DNA of 64,000 nt from Planctomycetota bacterium (GCA_024279865.1 JAJRRC010000081.1:1-64000); one strand, 5' to 3'. Counted from the stretch's first letter, positions 25,630-35,085 are shown. A program made the numbers and translations. The notes: a model not told the origin generated them from the letters alone.

Positions 25630-26766
25630 TCAGGAGGCAGCCTTGGCACGCGACTGAGCGTCAGCCACCAGCACATTGCCAGCAGCGTCGTCGCCGGGAG
25701 TCTGCCGGCTAAGGTTTACGGTTTGGCTGCCAGTCTTTTCGCCCAGCAACGTGGCCAATTCAGCCGCTTTGTTTCCCTTGAGAGCGTCCACGATCACCGA
25801 GAAATTCGGCTGATCACTGCCATCAGGAATGCTGAGCATGATGGGCTTGGATAGTTCAGGAAGGAGCTTGTCACGCACAGCAGGCGTAATGCAGGCAGAT
25901 TCCACGAGAGCATTCAGGTCGGACGACAAAGCTCGTTTGCTCAAGACTTCAACTTCGCGGCTGAGTTTGATCGGCTCACTTTTGAGCTTGAGAGCTTCAA
26001 GGTCGCCGGAGAGTTTCTTGCGGACACCCTCGCTCTCATCGAGCTTGGTCTTGGTTTCCGCAAGCTGGACAGCACTGTCGAGGCTGAGCATGATCTTCTG
26101 GGCGACCTGAGCATCAGTTGCTTTGTCATCGAGACCCAGTGTCTTTTTTGCTTTTACAATTTGTTCTTTGGTCAGCATGTCAGTTGATTCCTCGTTTGGG
26201 GTCTTGTTGTGTGCGGGGGTATTACAGGAAAACATTAGGAGTGGTGGCTGCGTGGTGTTGCTGTCGCCGGAAGTTCGACTGGCAGCAATCCGTTCAAATG
26301 GCTGCTGCCCCGGCACGACGGGTTTTCGGCAGATAGAAATAGCGGTAATGGCTTCGCCGTATTCTCGGCCCTCGCCGTCACGGAAAGCAGGCTCGATCTC
26401 GACGGACACTTCGGGGCATCTAGCCATGAGCGTTTGGGACGCTTCGTCAGCAGGTGTGGCATCGAACATAAGCCGATCACCCACAATGTGCATGCCGGTT
26501 ACCGTGCCTCGCTTGGCTTCGGCTCCGCGCTTGTGGTCGATGGTCAGGTCCACAGAAACACCATTGGTTTTCATTTGGCTAAATGATTCAACCCATTTAG
26601 CTAGACGGTTCGGCGTCACGTCCAACCGAAGATCAGTTCCGTCGATGGGATTTCGTGCGACAAAGCGACCCACCCGGATTGCATCCTTGCGCCAAACGGT
26701 GTTACTGAGTTCAACCGGGGAATCGCCTGAAACTGACAGATAAAACGGGATCACTGGGTCAGACAC
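25630..26766 (-). CDS. Head maturation protease fused to scaffold (Mu gpI-like)
   Basis: The start GTG at 26766 overlaps the stop of the previous gene (GTGTCTGA); the ORF extends further upstream but only in the shadow of that gene. The N-terminal half (LTIDHKRGAEAKRGTVTGMH; ARCPEVSVEIEPAF; EYGEAITAISICRKPVVPG) has the protease layout with His and Ser regions. The C-terminal half is helical and charged (LDESEGVRKKLSGDLEALKL) and ends in a low-complexity tail, like scaffolds. It releases and clears the scaffold during procapsid maturation. Confidence 0.82.
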   Translation of the reverse strand: MSDPVIPFYLSVSGDSPVELSNTVWRKDAIRVGRFVARNPIDGTDLRLDVTPNRLAKWVESFSQMKTNGVSVDLTIDHKRGAEAKRGTVTGMHIVGDRLMFDATPADEASQTLMARCPEVSVEIEPAFRDGEGREYGEAITAISICRKPVVPGQQPFERIAASRTSGDSNTTQPPLLMFSCNTPAHNKTPNEESTDMLTKEQIVKAKKTLGLDDKATDAQVAQKIMLSLDSAVQLAETKTKLDESEGVRKKLSGDLEALKLKSEPIKLSREVEVLSKRALSSDLNALVESACITPAVRDKLLPELSKPIMLSIPDGSDQPNFSVIVDALKGNKAAELATLLGEKTGSQTVNLSRQTPGDDAAGNVLVADAQSRAKAAS

Positions 26767-26995
26767 GCAGCACCTCACTTCCGGGGGCTGTGGTTGGACG
26801 AAACGCGGGGTCTTGCACACGGGCACGGTGCCAGTCGTGGAGAAGGTCCGCCAGTGCTTCGGGCTCAGTTTCACCAATGCCACACACAGACGGCCCCCCG
26901 GAGTTGCCGAAGCTTCCGGGGGCGGGGGTGGAGACAGCCTTCCAGCCCTCTTCGGTTGGCCTGATTTCAATATAAATAGGATCGTTTGGCATCAA
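26759..26995 (-). CDS. Small phage protein (78 aa)
   Basis: MMPNDPIYIEIRPTEEGWKA, with GIGETEPEALADLLHDWHRA. The order resembles the short HicB/UPF-like fold (a beta strand pair and ALxDLL helix), but this is weak. It overlaps the protease start by 8 bases, so the two are coupled. The GATG-CGGCGGTG motif lies about 30 bases upstream. Confidence 0.6.
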   Translation of the reverse strand: MMPNDPIYIEIRPTEEGWKAVSTPAPGSFGNSGGPSVCGIGETEPEALADLLHDWHRARVQDPAFRPTTAPGSEVLRV

Positions 26996-27024
26996 CAGGC
27001 AAATGACCTGTTAATCTAAAAAGT

Positions 27025-27076
27025 GATGCCCGGCGGTGTTGCGTTGGAGTTTCTCACTTGCAACGTTGCAAGTGAG
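27025..27076 (+). repeat. Dispersed repeat with the 24-bp palindrome (copy 2)
   Basis: GATGCCCGGCGGTGTTGCG at 27025 is followed by the perfect palindrome at 27053-27076. It occupies the only gap between 26995 and 27094. Confidence 0.85.
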
Positions 27077-27093
27077 AAATGGGGTAGAGGGTG

Positions 27094-27321
27094 TTATTCA
27101 GCCGCTTCGGACTGGAGTTTTTTTCGCTGCTGCTCTTTAATGTAGCTGTCAGGATCCGCGTTGTAAGCGTCCTCGTCGTCCACGGCTACTACATCACCAC
27201 CGTAGACCGTGGACCGAACGACGTCTTCGGCGGTGTTCCGAGGAATGTCGTTATCTTCCATCACAGCCTTGACCGCGTCGTCAAAGCTCATGTCTAATAA
27301 TTCAAGTTTGGTCCGTTTCAT
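27094..27321 (-). CDS. Small acidic phage protein
   Basis: The ATG at 27321 overlaps the upstream stop (TAATG). 75 aa beginning MKRTKLELLDMSFDDAVKAV, rich in Asp and Glu and ending in KEQQRKKLQSEAAE. It follows the minor head gene. The function is unknown. An upstream ATG at 27333 in the same frame is less likely because it lies inside the previous gene. Confidence 0.6.
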   Translation of the reverse strand: MKRTKLELLDMSFDDAVKAVMEDNDIPRNTAEDVVRSTVYGGDVVAVDDEDAYNADPDSYIKEQQRKKLQSEAAE

Positions 27322-29144
27322 TATCGTGCCCATCCCAGATCGGAAAACATCTTGTCCATCTCATCCATAATCGGCTTATAGTCTTCATCGCTCCACTGCG
27401 TTGAAAGGAACGTGTCCTTTTGCATCTGTTGAAGCTCATTCTTAATTGTACGATCTGAAGACTTTGATGCAATGTATTGTGAGTAACTTCGTGCAAATAA
27501 CTCCTCGTCTTCCATTAGATAATCCAAATGGCGGACCATTTCCTTATTGCCTTTGCGCAAATACTGCTGGCGGTCTTTGGTTAGTTTTTCATACGCATTG
27601 GACTTTTTCAATTTAGCCATCACCGTTTTGGCCTGTTTCCCAGAGGACGATTCGAACTGTCCCTTCGTACCAATGCCGTGATGGTCTAGGTAGTGGCCCA
27701 TTTCGTGCATCATTGTCATTCGCGGATGCGGCCCCTTTGTGGTGAGCCTGAACTCGAAAGGCGCTTTGGTTGTCTCTCCGTAGACGTACTCACCAAGCAC
27801 ACTTTTTCCGTTCGCTTTTACAGAGAGCGACTTCATGTCAACAGGCACGCCATGGATCGCGTTGATTGACTCCATCGCATCATTCACCGCCGCTTCCATC
27901 GAAGCATTGGTCGCCTTGTTAAATCGATTTTTCCTATCGTACTTCGTTAGATTCTTGGGACTTTGGAGTTTTACCACGGCTTTTGAAGGAGCGGCAGGAG
28001 GTGGTACAGCTACGGGCTTCTTCGGCTTAACAGGTTTTGCCGGAGATGTAGCAACCTTCTTTTTCGGAGAAGGCGTAGGCACTTTTGCTGGAGCTGGGCG
28101 GGATGGTGGAAGAGGAGCTTTGGGCTGAGGCCTTGGCTTCCTTCGTGGTGGCTTAATCGTGGGAGTAGGCTTGATCTTTGGAACTGGGTTGGGTTCAGGC
28201 AAGACCAACGGCGGTGTTGTTGGAACGGGCTTGGGTTTCTGAGCCCCAGAGAACAATTGCCCGGGATTAAAATCAAAACCCGGGTCCGCATCTGGATACA
28301 CCGTCGCACCGTCAACCCGCTTGGGCTTGGGTGTGACGATCCGCGACCGCCTTGCCAACGAATCACCCTCAAAGATTTCAATAGCAGCACAGCGGCAACT
28401 ATAGCCATTGGGAGGGAAGAACCGTGACCAGAAAGGATCGTCCTTGGGGAGACGGATGCCGTCCATGGCCACATGGTTTGGCCTAACACGATTGTCACCC
28501 ACCGAGACGTAAGTAAACCCCCAGAGGATCTCGTCAATGGCCGGATCTTCCAACGCCTGCCAGCGGCCGGCAGAGTACGCAATTTGTGTCTGAGTACGGA
28601 AGATATTTTCCAGCGTGTAGCTGTTGGCTGGATCAATGCCTGATCGATGAAAAGCCTCTTTGAGATCAGCAATACCCTCGGCGACATGAGCCTGACGAAT
28701 CGTTAAATCTGTCATGGTGTTCATCAGGCGGCCATCGACGGCATTGGTGAGTTCGCCGAGCACCTTGGCCACATCGTTGCCAAACCGGACCCGTAGTTCG
28801 TCGAGGTCTTCGGGGCGTAACAGTGCCTGCTTGCGAAGGTGTTCAATCACACCGTCATAGGCGGTGGAAAGTTTGATTTTTTGCTGGCGTTGCACCGTCA
28901 ATTCAACACGACGCAGGCCCTTGAGGTACGCAGCGACCATGGCATCAGTCAGCAGATCACGCATGGTGGCCAGTTGTTCTCTGGCAGGCTGCAAGGGATC
29001 ATCCCCACGCTTGAAAGCTCGCAAGGCTGCTAATCGTGTCCGCTGGCCAATCCGTCGAGCGGCTTCAATGCCGATCTTTTCGAGGCCGGCTCGATCACGA
29101 TCAAGAAGGGCCGCTTGAGTTCGCTGGAGTTCCGTGGGTGGCAT
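27321..29144 (-). CDS. MuF-type minor head protein fused to a C-terminal zinc metalloprotease
   Basis: 607 aa in three parts. Residues 1-270 are the SPP1 gp7/Mu gpF minor-head domain, ending PPNGYSCRCAAIEIFEG. Residues 290-400 are a Pro/Lys-rich linker. Residues 400-607 carry HEMGH (480-484), the HExxH zinc and catalytic motif, and a downstream DEELFARSYSQ, where Glu can be the third zinc ligand (gluzincin or ATLF-like). MuF heads with C-terminal enzymes are known as phage-borne polymorphic toxins or effectors. The protease is likely packaged and either acts on capsid components or enters the host with DNA. The substrate is unknown. Confidence 0.85.
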   Translation of the reverse strand: MPPTELQRTQAALLDRDRAGLEKIGIEAARRIGQRTRLAALRAFKRGDDPLQPAREQLATMRDLLTDAMVAAYLKGLRRVELTVQRQQKIKLSTAYDGVIEHLRKQALLRPEDLDELRVRFGNDVAKVLGELTNAVDGRLMNTMTDLTIRQAHVAEGIADLKEAFHRSGIDPANSYTLENIFRTQTQIAYSAGRWQALEDPAIDEILWGFTYVSVGDNRVRPNHVAMDGIRLPKDDPFWSRFFPPNGYSCRCAAIEIFEGDSLARRSRIVTPKPKRVDGATVYPDADPGFDFNPGQLFSGAQKPKPVPTTPPLVLPEPNPVPKIKPTPTIKPPRRKPRPQPKAPLPPSRPAPAKVPTPSPKKKVATSPAKPVKPKKPVAVPPPAAPSKAVVKLQSPKNLTKYDRKNRFNKATNASMEAAVNDAMESINAIHGVPVDMKSLSVKANGKSVLGEYVYGETTKAPFEFRLTTKGPHPRMTMMHEMGHYLDHHGIGTKGQFESSSGKQAKTVMAKLKKSNAYEKLTKDRQQYLRKGNKEMVRHLDYLMEDEELFARSYSQYIASKSSDRTIKNELQQMQKDTFLSTQWSDEDYKPIMDEMDKMFSDLGWAR

Positions 29145-29150
29145 GGATGG

Positions 29151-30497
29151 CTACCCCCTTTGAATGCGGCTCATCAAGTCACGGACTTGTTGGGCTTGAG
29201 GATCTGACGGATCAACGCCCTCCGTAAGTTCGTCGGTATTACGGGGGGTGGATGGATTGTTAATGATGGGAACCTTGGCAAGATCCATGATGGTGTCGAA
29301 ATCCAGATGCAATCGCAGATCTTCACGACCGTCAGGCGATTTCGCCCACTCTTTGATCAATTCCGCAGCCATAGCAGTAGTACTGTCTCGTAACGGAGCA
29401 GGCACAATGTGTACTGCACCGCGTGCAACTTCGCCGAAGTTCAGAACCAAAAGCTGATCGATCACATGCCAGTTGAGGGTGCGAACAATGTCATGATGAA
29501 TGAGTTCCCCATCGGTTAAACCAAGATCGCCATGCGTTTCAGCTTCTGCCTTGGTTCCGCTTTGCCCTTCCAACGCAGAGCGTTCAGGTCGGAGGTAGCC
29601 CCGGAATTTTTGGGAATCTAGGTATCGAAGGCGATCCGAAAAGGTCGGTTGCCGTCCGCCTTTGTCTTCCAACAACTCAATGATCCACTGCCGCCGTTCG
29701 GGGCCGTCACTCTCGTCAAGAGCTTTCTGATAATCATTGGGAGCCGCGATGCCTTTGCCTGCTGCAATGCTTCCAAGAAGCAAAGAGGCAATTTCGTAAT
29801 TGTCACGTTGAACACCGCTTTTGTCGGTAGATTTGCCGGGCGGGTAATGGACCACAGGCATGACGCCTGCGATTTTTCGGTCGTAACGTGCAGCACCGTT
29901 GTTGGCTTGACGCCACCAAGACCATGTTTCCCGAAGGTTTTCAAGTCTCGCACGCCCGTAATAATTATCTCCCTCGCGGTCGTTGGTAAATAGAAGCGAT
30001 TTTTCGACAGGCAGCTCAATCTTTTGCCCACTGGCATCATGCTGTTTGAATCCTGCAAACTGCCCGGTGTCTTTCTCGATCCGGATGTTGGTAATATCGT
30101 GGAGTAATGGTTTGAGTTTGCGGAGAATGATTTTTCCATCACGAAAGTCAAACACCTTTTCAAAGCCAGCCCATCCAAAATCTAAATAACGAATAGCGGC
30201 CGTCACAATATGAGACCGCATGGATTCAAGCTGGCCCTCGATAAATTCAACCCACTCGTCAGGAGCGCCCTCTTGGGCAACAAACGACCAAGTCCCCGCC
30301 ACAATGGGGGACATGGTGACCGCTCGCACAAGGGCAATGGTTGGATCACCCAGCATTTGCCGGTAGGTTTCAAGTGTACCAGCGGGTGCTTGTTCAAGTC
30401 CCGGAAGTTCAACCGAAGTGGTTACAGGGGAAACCGTGGCTTGATACCCCGTTTTCTCTCCAGTTTCAGGTGTTGAGGATTTTATGGGTTCAGGCAT
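29151..30497 (-). CDS. Phage portal protein, DUF935 (Mu gp29-like)
   Basis: 448 aa. PTIALVRAVTMSPIVAGTWS, the loop FGWAGFEKVFDFRDGKI, and KSLLFTNDREGDNYYGRARLE are diagnostic of the Mu portal family, with a C-terminal acidic helix-rich region. The dodecamer forms the DNA channel at one capsid vertex and recruits the terminase. It is followed 6 bases later by the MuF gene, the usual order. Confidence 0.9.
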   Translation of the reverse strand: MPEPIKSSTPETGEKTGYQATVSPVTTSVELPGLEQAPAGTLETYRQMLGDPTIALVRAVTMSPIVAGTWSFVAQEGAPDEWVEFIEGQLESMRSHIVTAAIRYLDFGWAGFEKVFDFRDGKIILRKLKPLLHDITNIRIEKDTGQFAGFKQHDASGQKIELPVEKSLLFTNDREGDNYYGRARLENLRETWSWWRQANNGAARYDRKIAGVMPVVHYPPGKSTDKSGVQRDNYEIASLLLGSIAAGKGIAAPNDYQKALDESDGPERRQWIIELLEDKGGRQPTFSDRLRYLDSQKFRGYLRPERSALEGQSGTKAEAETHGDLGLTDGELIHHDIVRTLNWHVIDQLLVLNFGEVARGAVHIVPAPLRDSTTAMAAELIKEWAKSPDGREDLRLHLDFDTIMDLAKVPIINNPSTPRNTDELTEGVDPSDPQAQQVRDLMSRIQRG

Positions 30498-30735
30498 CGG
30501 TATCCTTTGCTTCTACCCTGGACATGCGACGACGCAGATCCTCGATATCTCGCTTGGCGTTGATGACAAGAGATGCCATTCGCCAAGCGAGGGTGCAGGT
30601 CACAACGACTAAGCCAACAAGCAGCCCCAAAGGCACCAGTGTTTTTTCGTCAACGATTTGCGAAGCAGTTGCGACCGTCGCGGACATCGTTGCCGCAGAC
30701 AAGCAACGTAGGATCAGTGGTTCAATCACGAGCAA
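30490..30735 (-). CDS. Small membrane protein (holin-like or DUF2730-like)
   Basis: 81 aa with an N-terminal hydrophobic stretch, a clear membrane helix (LVPLGLLVGLVVVTCTLAW) and a C-terminal charged coiled coil (AKRDIEDLRRRMSRVEAK). Mu-like phages carry a small membrane/coiled-coil gene near the terminase. A holin role is possible but unproven. It overlaps the portal start by 8 bases. Confidence 0.6.
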   Translation of the reverse strand: MLVIEPLILRCLSAATMSATVATASQIVDEKTLVPLGLLVGLVVVTCTLAWRMASLVINAKRDIEDLRRRMSRVEAKDTDA

Positions 30736-30792
30736 GGTCTCCTTGTGTGATGTATTTGGAGCGAAACGCCTAAGAATGGATGTCTGGCGGTG

Positions 30793-32277
30793 TCAAACGT
30801 TAACCTGATTGGTTCCGGATTTGGTGGGTCGCAGCCGCCGAATACGGTGTACCCGATATCGCTCAGCATCAGACGCATGGGTCAGGGTGAAATCCGTATC
30901 CTTGTCTGGTTTCCCATTCTCGTCAGGCATCACTTCGGTCAAGTCCCGGATCAGCTTTTTACAGCGAGGATGGATCTTCCAATGCACAGACCCCTCAAGG
31001 TCAAGAAGAGCATCATTGACCGACGCGACCGAGTCCAGAATCCCGGGAGCTTTCTTGGGGACACGCCGTGATACGGAGACCCCAATCAGTAGTCCCATGG
31101 CCTTCTGCATGATCTTGTAGCCACTGTCCGAGGTGTAGATTGACTCTGAACGCCCCGCCGAATCACCAAAAATATGGACCTCTGGGAATGCTTCCGAGTC
31201 CGTGTGCTGGGGCCACCAACGGTCGCAGAAGTCTTTCATGACCTGGATGGTGTCCCAGCGGTCGCCGTAGATTTCGTCCACTGTGGTGATCATGTCCGCA
31301 CGTTCATCGTACTGGCCGATGAGCATGTGACTGCCCGGACGCTTATTGAAGTCAATAGCGATATGAAGCGGCAAGCTATAGTCAAGCGACACCTCACCGT
31401 CAACGTTTCTCAGTTCACTAAAGTGGTTGTATAAAGCCGAATCGCCCAGTCCCTGAGGATCTTGCTGGTAGACCGCTGGCCAAATGCCGTCTGATGCCTT
31501 AGATCCCATGAGCGACTCGCGGCTATGTAGTTCAGGGCAGAGCACGCCCCCAACCTTTCGTCCCATCGGATCGTTTTCCTCGGCAATTGCCGGCAACCGG
31601 ATGTGCTGCCAATCGTCGGGGTGTTCCTTGAGCAAGTAGCCGGTCAAATCATCGGGGTGCCACCGGGTGTGCAGCACGATAAACGTGGTGTTTTCTTGCC
31701 GTCGCGTGTAGAAAGCTGAGTCAAACCACTTGCGAACCTTGCGACGGGTGGTAGGAGACCACGCATCAGTCCAGTCCTTGTACGGATCATCAACAAGCCC
31801 AACGTCCACGCTGAAACCACTGATTGCCCCGCCGATGGTCGTGGAATACAGGCCACCGATTCCGTTATCAACCTGCCACCGCCCCACTGCTTTTCGGTCA
31901 GCCTTTAGATTTGTATTGAGCTCATCACGCCCGGCAAACTGATCCCGCACAAAACTTGCATGCTCGAGGATCAGGTCCTTTGAGTAACTCGCCGAGGCCA
32001 CACGCAGGTCAGGCCAATGCTCGAGAATCCAAACGATCAACCAACGGCAAAGTAGCCAACTTTTGCCATGCTGCGGTGGCATATTGATGATCAGCCTGCC
32101 CTTACCCTCCCTGATCGCTTTGGCAATGATTTGAGATATATAGGCGATGTGCTCAAAGACTTGGAACTGCAACGCATCAGAATCGTCTCTGGTAAGCCAA
32201 GCCGCGAACCAGTCAGGACGTGAGCAGGCAACTTCACGGGGAACTTGTGACCAGTCGATCTTAGTCATCGACATCAC
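30793..32277 (-). CDS. Terminase large subunit
   Basis: 494 aa. The ATPase has Walker A MPPQHGKS (residues 66-73) and Walker B GLVDDPYKD, with the coupling segment FIVLHTRWHPDD. The nuclease domain has IAIDFNKRPGS and FGDSAGRSE. It packages DNA through the portal. The start overlaps the small subunit stop (ATGTCGATGAC), and GTG or either ATG is possible. Confidence 0.92.
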   Translation of the reverse strand: MMSMTKIDWSQVPREVACSRPDWFAAWLTRDDSDALQFQVFEHIAYISQIIAKAIREGKGRLIINMPPQHGKSWLLCRWLIVWILEHWPDLRVASASYSKDLILEHASFVRDQFAGRDELNTNLKADRKAVGRWQVDNGIGGLYSTTIGGAISGFSVDVGLVDDPYKDWTDAWSPTTRRKVRKWFDSAFYTRRQENTTFIVLHTRWHPDDLTGYLLKEHPDDWQHIRLPAIAEENDPMGRKVGGVLCPELHSRESLMGSKASDGIWPAVYQQDPQGLGDSALYNHFSELRNVDGEVSLDYSLPLHIAIDFNKRPGSHMLIGQYDERADMITTVDEIYGDRWDTIQVMKDFCDRWWPQHTDSEAFPEVHIFGDSAGRSESIYTSDSGYKIMQKAMGLLIGVSVSRRVPKKAPGILDSVASVNDALLDLEGSVHWKIHPRCKKLIRDLTEVMPDENGKPDKDTDFTLTHASDAERYRVHRIRRLRPTKSGTNQVNV

Positions 32278-32740
32278 CGGTCGGTAGCCCGAGACCTAGC
32301 CCTAGCATCTTGGCAGCTTCGGCCATGTCGGGGTCCTCGGCAATCTTGCGAGCAGCCTCGGGTGAGAGTGTGGATGTCTGGATCGGCTTGCCGCCGGGGC
32401 CTGACAGTTCATGACGGAACGGCGATTCCAGACCAAGCAGTTTATCAATGCGTTCGCGGGCCTTGATTTTTTCCATGCCGTAACTTTCCCCATCATTGAT
32501 CACAGCTTCATAAATATGCAGGGCCTGAAGGACCAAAACTTCCTTGGGTTCGTCCATCTCGGCAATCAACCGTTCCCTTGCGCGAGCAAGATAGTTTTCA
32601 ACGGTTCTTGCAGACACCCCCCACTGATCCTTTGCTTGTTTTTTAATCTCACCCTTTTTTGCACCCTGTACCAATAGCTTGGCAACCGCATCAATGCGGG
32701 TGTCGTATTCTTTTCGGGTTGGTTTATTGCCGGTGCTCAT
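32261..32740 (-). CDS. Terminase small subunit
   Basis: 159 aa with an HTH-like N-terminus (KQAKDQWGVSARTVENYLARARERL) and a helical oligomerisation region. It directly precedes and overlaps the large subunit by 17 bases. Expected to bind the packaging site and regulate the motor. Confidence 0.8.
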   Translation of the reverse strand: MSTGNKPTRKEYDTRIDAVAKLLVQGAKKGEIKKQAKDQWGVSARTVENYLARARERLIAEMDEPKEVLVLQALHIYEAVINDGESYGMEKIKARERIDKLLGLESPFRHELSGPGGKPIQTSTLSPEAARKIAEDPDMAEAAKMLGLGLGLPTGDVDD

Positions 32741-32800
32741 GAGGGGTTATTGACGATCTGATAGAGAGTTCCGTCTCTGTGCGGTGCGGGGTTCCGGGGG

Positions 32801-33946
32801 CTAAACAATGATGCTCGGCGGTGCAGGGCCCAAAGCATCCGCGACCACAGCCGGCACTGAGAACCATGGACTGGCATCGGTTGCGTCTGCCGTGCGAATC
32901 CACAGCCTTACCGTGGTCCCGTCTGTGAACGGCCCCACGTCTGTTTCATGGGTGCTTGATCCCGTGTGGGACACGGTGGCAATGATGCTGCCTGTTGACT
33001 GGTCCTCGATCTCGTAGTTGACCGGATCTCGCATCCATGGCTTAAAGGGTTCGACCAACCATGAAAGATGGATCAGTCCGCCAACTTTGGGGACCGCTCT
33101 GACATCTGAAACCCGTCGCAGGTCTGTCGTCATGTTGCCGAGTGCATCGATCTTGATCTTGATTGAAGCAACCGGTGATTCAGAACCATATTGGTCGACC
33201 CGAGTCATTGTCAGCGACCACAGGCCTTCACCCAAAAGTCGTCCCAGCACGCTGGCATCAATGTCACGGGCATTGTGTGCCGTGATTGTAAGGAGGTTGC
33301 CCGTCGCGGCATTGTAAATCGCAAAGTGTTCTGTTTTTCCATCGAGCAATGGGATCGGGGCAATCGCCACAACGTCGACTGTGGTTGCCAACGGCGTTTG
33401 GGCCACTTCTCCCAGCACCAATACAGGCGGGATCACATCCACGTCCACGGTGTTTACGGGAGCAGTCGTCGGACCGCGAGTCGCTGCGGGGGCAATTACG
33501 TCCACGTCTATGGTGTTTACGGGAGCGGCAATCACTGTCGCGGACAAGCCGGGAGTGGGAGCAGTCACAACCACATCGACTGTCGTTGATCCCGCCGTTG
33601 CTTGGGTGGTCAGTCCTACCGTTGGCGGAATGACATTGACGCTCAGCGTGGGAGCCGGGACAGATATTCGATCACCCAGAATTGGCGTGGGTGCAATGAC
33701 GTCTATACCAAGCGTCGGGACTGGAACCGTCACGACACGCGGAGCAATGACGCCCGGAGGGGTGACAACCACGTCAATGGTAATTCGGGGTGTGGTGCCT
33801 CGATCAAATGGAACGCCGGGAATGGCAGGCAAGCCACCAATGCCCATTGCCGAACGATCAGGAACCGCGTGTGCCGTGCGCGTAAAGGAGGCCGCCGGTG
33901 GTATGCCGGGGATACCGCCGGGTTGTAACGAAGATCGTTCGGTCAT
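32801..33946 (-). CDS. Phage fibre-like protein with about seven tandem beta-repeats
   Basis: 381 aa. Residues 50-200 are repeats of about 20-24 aa built around (T/I)(I/V)DVxVxAPxPxL (ITIDVVVTPPGVIAPRV, LGIDVIAPTPILGDRI, TVDVVVTAPTPGL, TIDVDVIAPAATRG, TVDVDVIPPVLVLGE, TVDVVAIAPIPLL). The second half is FN3-like (HLSWLVEPFKPWMRDPVNYE). A fibre or surface-decoration role is likely. The repeat number could vary between phages. Confidence 0.65.
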   Translation of the reverse strand: MTERSSLQPGGIPGIPPAASFTRTAHAVPDRSAMGIGGLPAIPGVPFDRGTTPRITIDVVVTPPGVIAPRVVTVPVPTLGIDVIAPTPILGDRISVPAPTLSVNVIPPTVGLTTQATAGSTTVDVVVTAPTPGLSATVIAAPVNTIDVDVIAPAATRGPTTAPVNTVDVDVIPPVLVLGEVAQTPLATTVDVVAIAPIPLLDGKTEHFAIYNAATGNLLTITAHNARDIDASVLGRLLGEGLWSLTMTRVDQYGSESPVASIKIKIDALGNMTTDLRRVSDVRAVPKVGGLIHLSWLVEPFKPWMRDPVNYEIEDQSTGSIIATVSHTGSSTHETDVGPFTDGTTVRLWIRTADATDASPWFSVPAVVADALGPAPPSIIV

Positions 33947-33958
33947 AACAAAGTGGGG

Positions 33959-34447
33959 CTATGTCTGGTTGATGTTGAATTGAATATTGCCATTAACTTC
34001 ATCAAAGTCCAAAGTGAAGTCTGATCCGTTGCTGGTGGTATTGGCAATATCGAAGAAGGCGATCAAGCGGCTGTCGGTGTCGGCGGTATTTTCTTTGATG
34101 AGGATGGCACCCGTGATCGTGTCGTTGGAAACACCGCCAATGGCTGTCCACGTGAGGTCGGTAATTTTCACCACTGCCCGATCACTCGCGTCCTGTTTTT
34201 CAATGGTTGCGGTTGCAACCTTGCGTCCGGCCCCGGCAAAAGCCCCGACGTAATTGGTCGCTGAGACTTCGCAAAATGAAGGATCGGTCGCATCGTTGGC
34301 CGCATTGTCAACCACCGTGTGATCCGGGTTTGGCACATAAACTGTATTCGCAGATCCAACGAGCATGATTTTGAGCACATCGGTATCCAGGTCGATAGCA
34401 CCTGTCAGAATATCGGTCAATGCCTGGTTGTACATGAAGCTGGCCAT
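33959..34447 (-). CDS. Phage structural protein, unknown
   Basis: 162 aa with an opening MASFMYNQALTDILTGAIDL and alternating beta strands (LKIMLVGSANTVYVPNPDHT; DFTLDFDEVNGNIQFNIN). It resembles short virion or tail-fibre proteins described in environmental phages. The family name is uncertain. Good ATG start, in a co-directional run. Confidence 0.6.
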   Translation of the reverse strand: MASFMYNQALTDILTGAIDLDTDVLKIMLVGSANTVYVPNPDHTVVDNAANDATDPSFCEVSATNYVGAFAGAGRKVATATIEKQDASDRAVVKITDLTWTAIGGVSNDTITGAILIKENTADTDSRLIAFFDIANTTSNGSDFTLDFDEVNGNIQFNINQT

Positions 34448-34464
34448 GAGATTAAATCCTTAAA

Positions 34465-35085
34465 TTACGCGATGACGATTTTGTCACCAGAGGCTGGTAC
34501 GTTGGTTAGTTGGGTGGTGTTGTCGAGCGTCAGTTTGTATTCATCATTTACCCCGTCATATTGAGCGGCCGTGATGATGCCAACCTGTCCATAAAGCACA
34601 TTCGCCTCGTCATTGAAATACACGCGACGGCCGATGAGAGCATCGTTTTTGGTAATGCTTTGATCGGCCGTGAACGCAAAAAACGTGACCGTAGGCGTGC
34701 TGTTGGCGGTTGCCACGGTGCCGGTGATTTCAGATTTCAGGGCCTCACGGAGCGTATTGGCTGCACCCTCGTGTCCGGCAATTTGCGTAACATTCACGCC
34801 GACGACCGCCGACCAAATGGCCGCCTTACTTGCGATGGCATTGACCGTGGCATTGATGAGCAATTCGCCGATATCGCCCTGTGCCCACGACGATGGAACG
34901 GTGAACGAGGCCGTGTAGTCACCTGTTTTCGCACTGGTCTTGGTGATGGTCACAGTGACGGCGGTATCCGTGCCATTGGCACGAAGAGTCCCCGTAGGTA
35001 AAGCATCCGCATCGGTGATCGCTCCCGTACTGGGATGGTGCGTGAAAAAAGAACGAGTAACGGGCTGGCCGGCAGTGATATTCAT
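34465..35085 (-). CDS. Phage structural protein, unknown
   Basis: 206 aa (MNITAGQPVTRSFFTHHPST; GDYTASFTVPSSWAQGDIGEL; ITAAQYDGVNDEYKLTLDN). Mostly beta, with Thr/Ala-rich segments, typical of fibre or appendage proteins. It overlaps the LamG gene by 4 bases. No specific domain is recognised. Confidence 0.6.
   Translation of the reverse strand: MNITAGQPVTRSFFTHHPSTGAITDADALPTGTLRANGTDTAVTVTITKTSAKTGDYTASFTVPSSWAQGDIGELLINATVNAIASKAAIWSAVVGVNVTQIAGHEGAANTLREALKSEITGTVATANSTPTVTFFAFTADQSITKNDALIGRRVYFNDEANVLYGQVGIITAAQYDGVNDEYKLTLDNTTQLTNVPASGDKIVIA

Noticed and set aside
33381-33983. 200-aa plus ORF opposite the repeat-rich fibre gene
   Set aside because: The repeats produce open antisense frames; the minus frame fits the operon and has the ribosome site.
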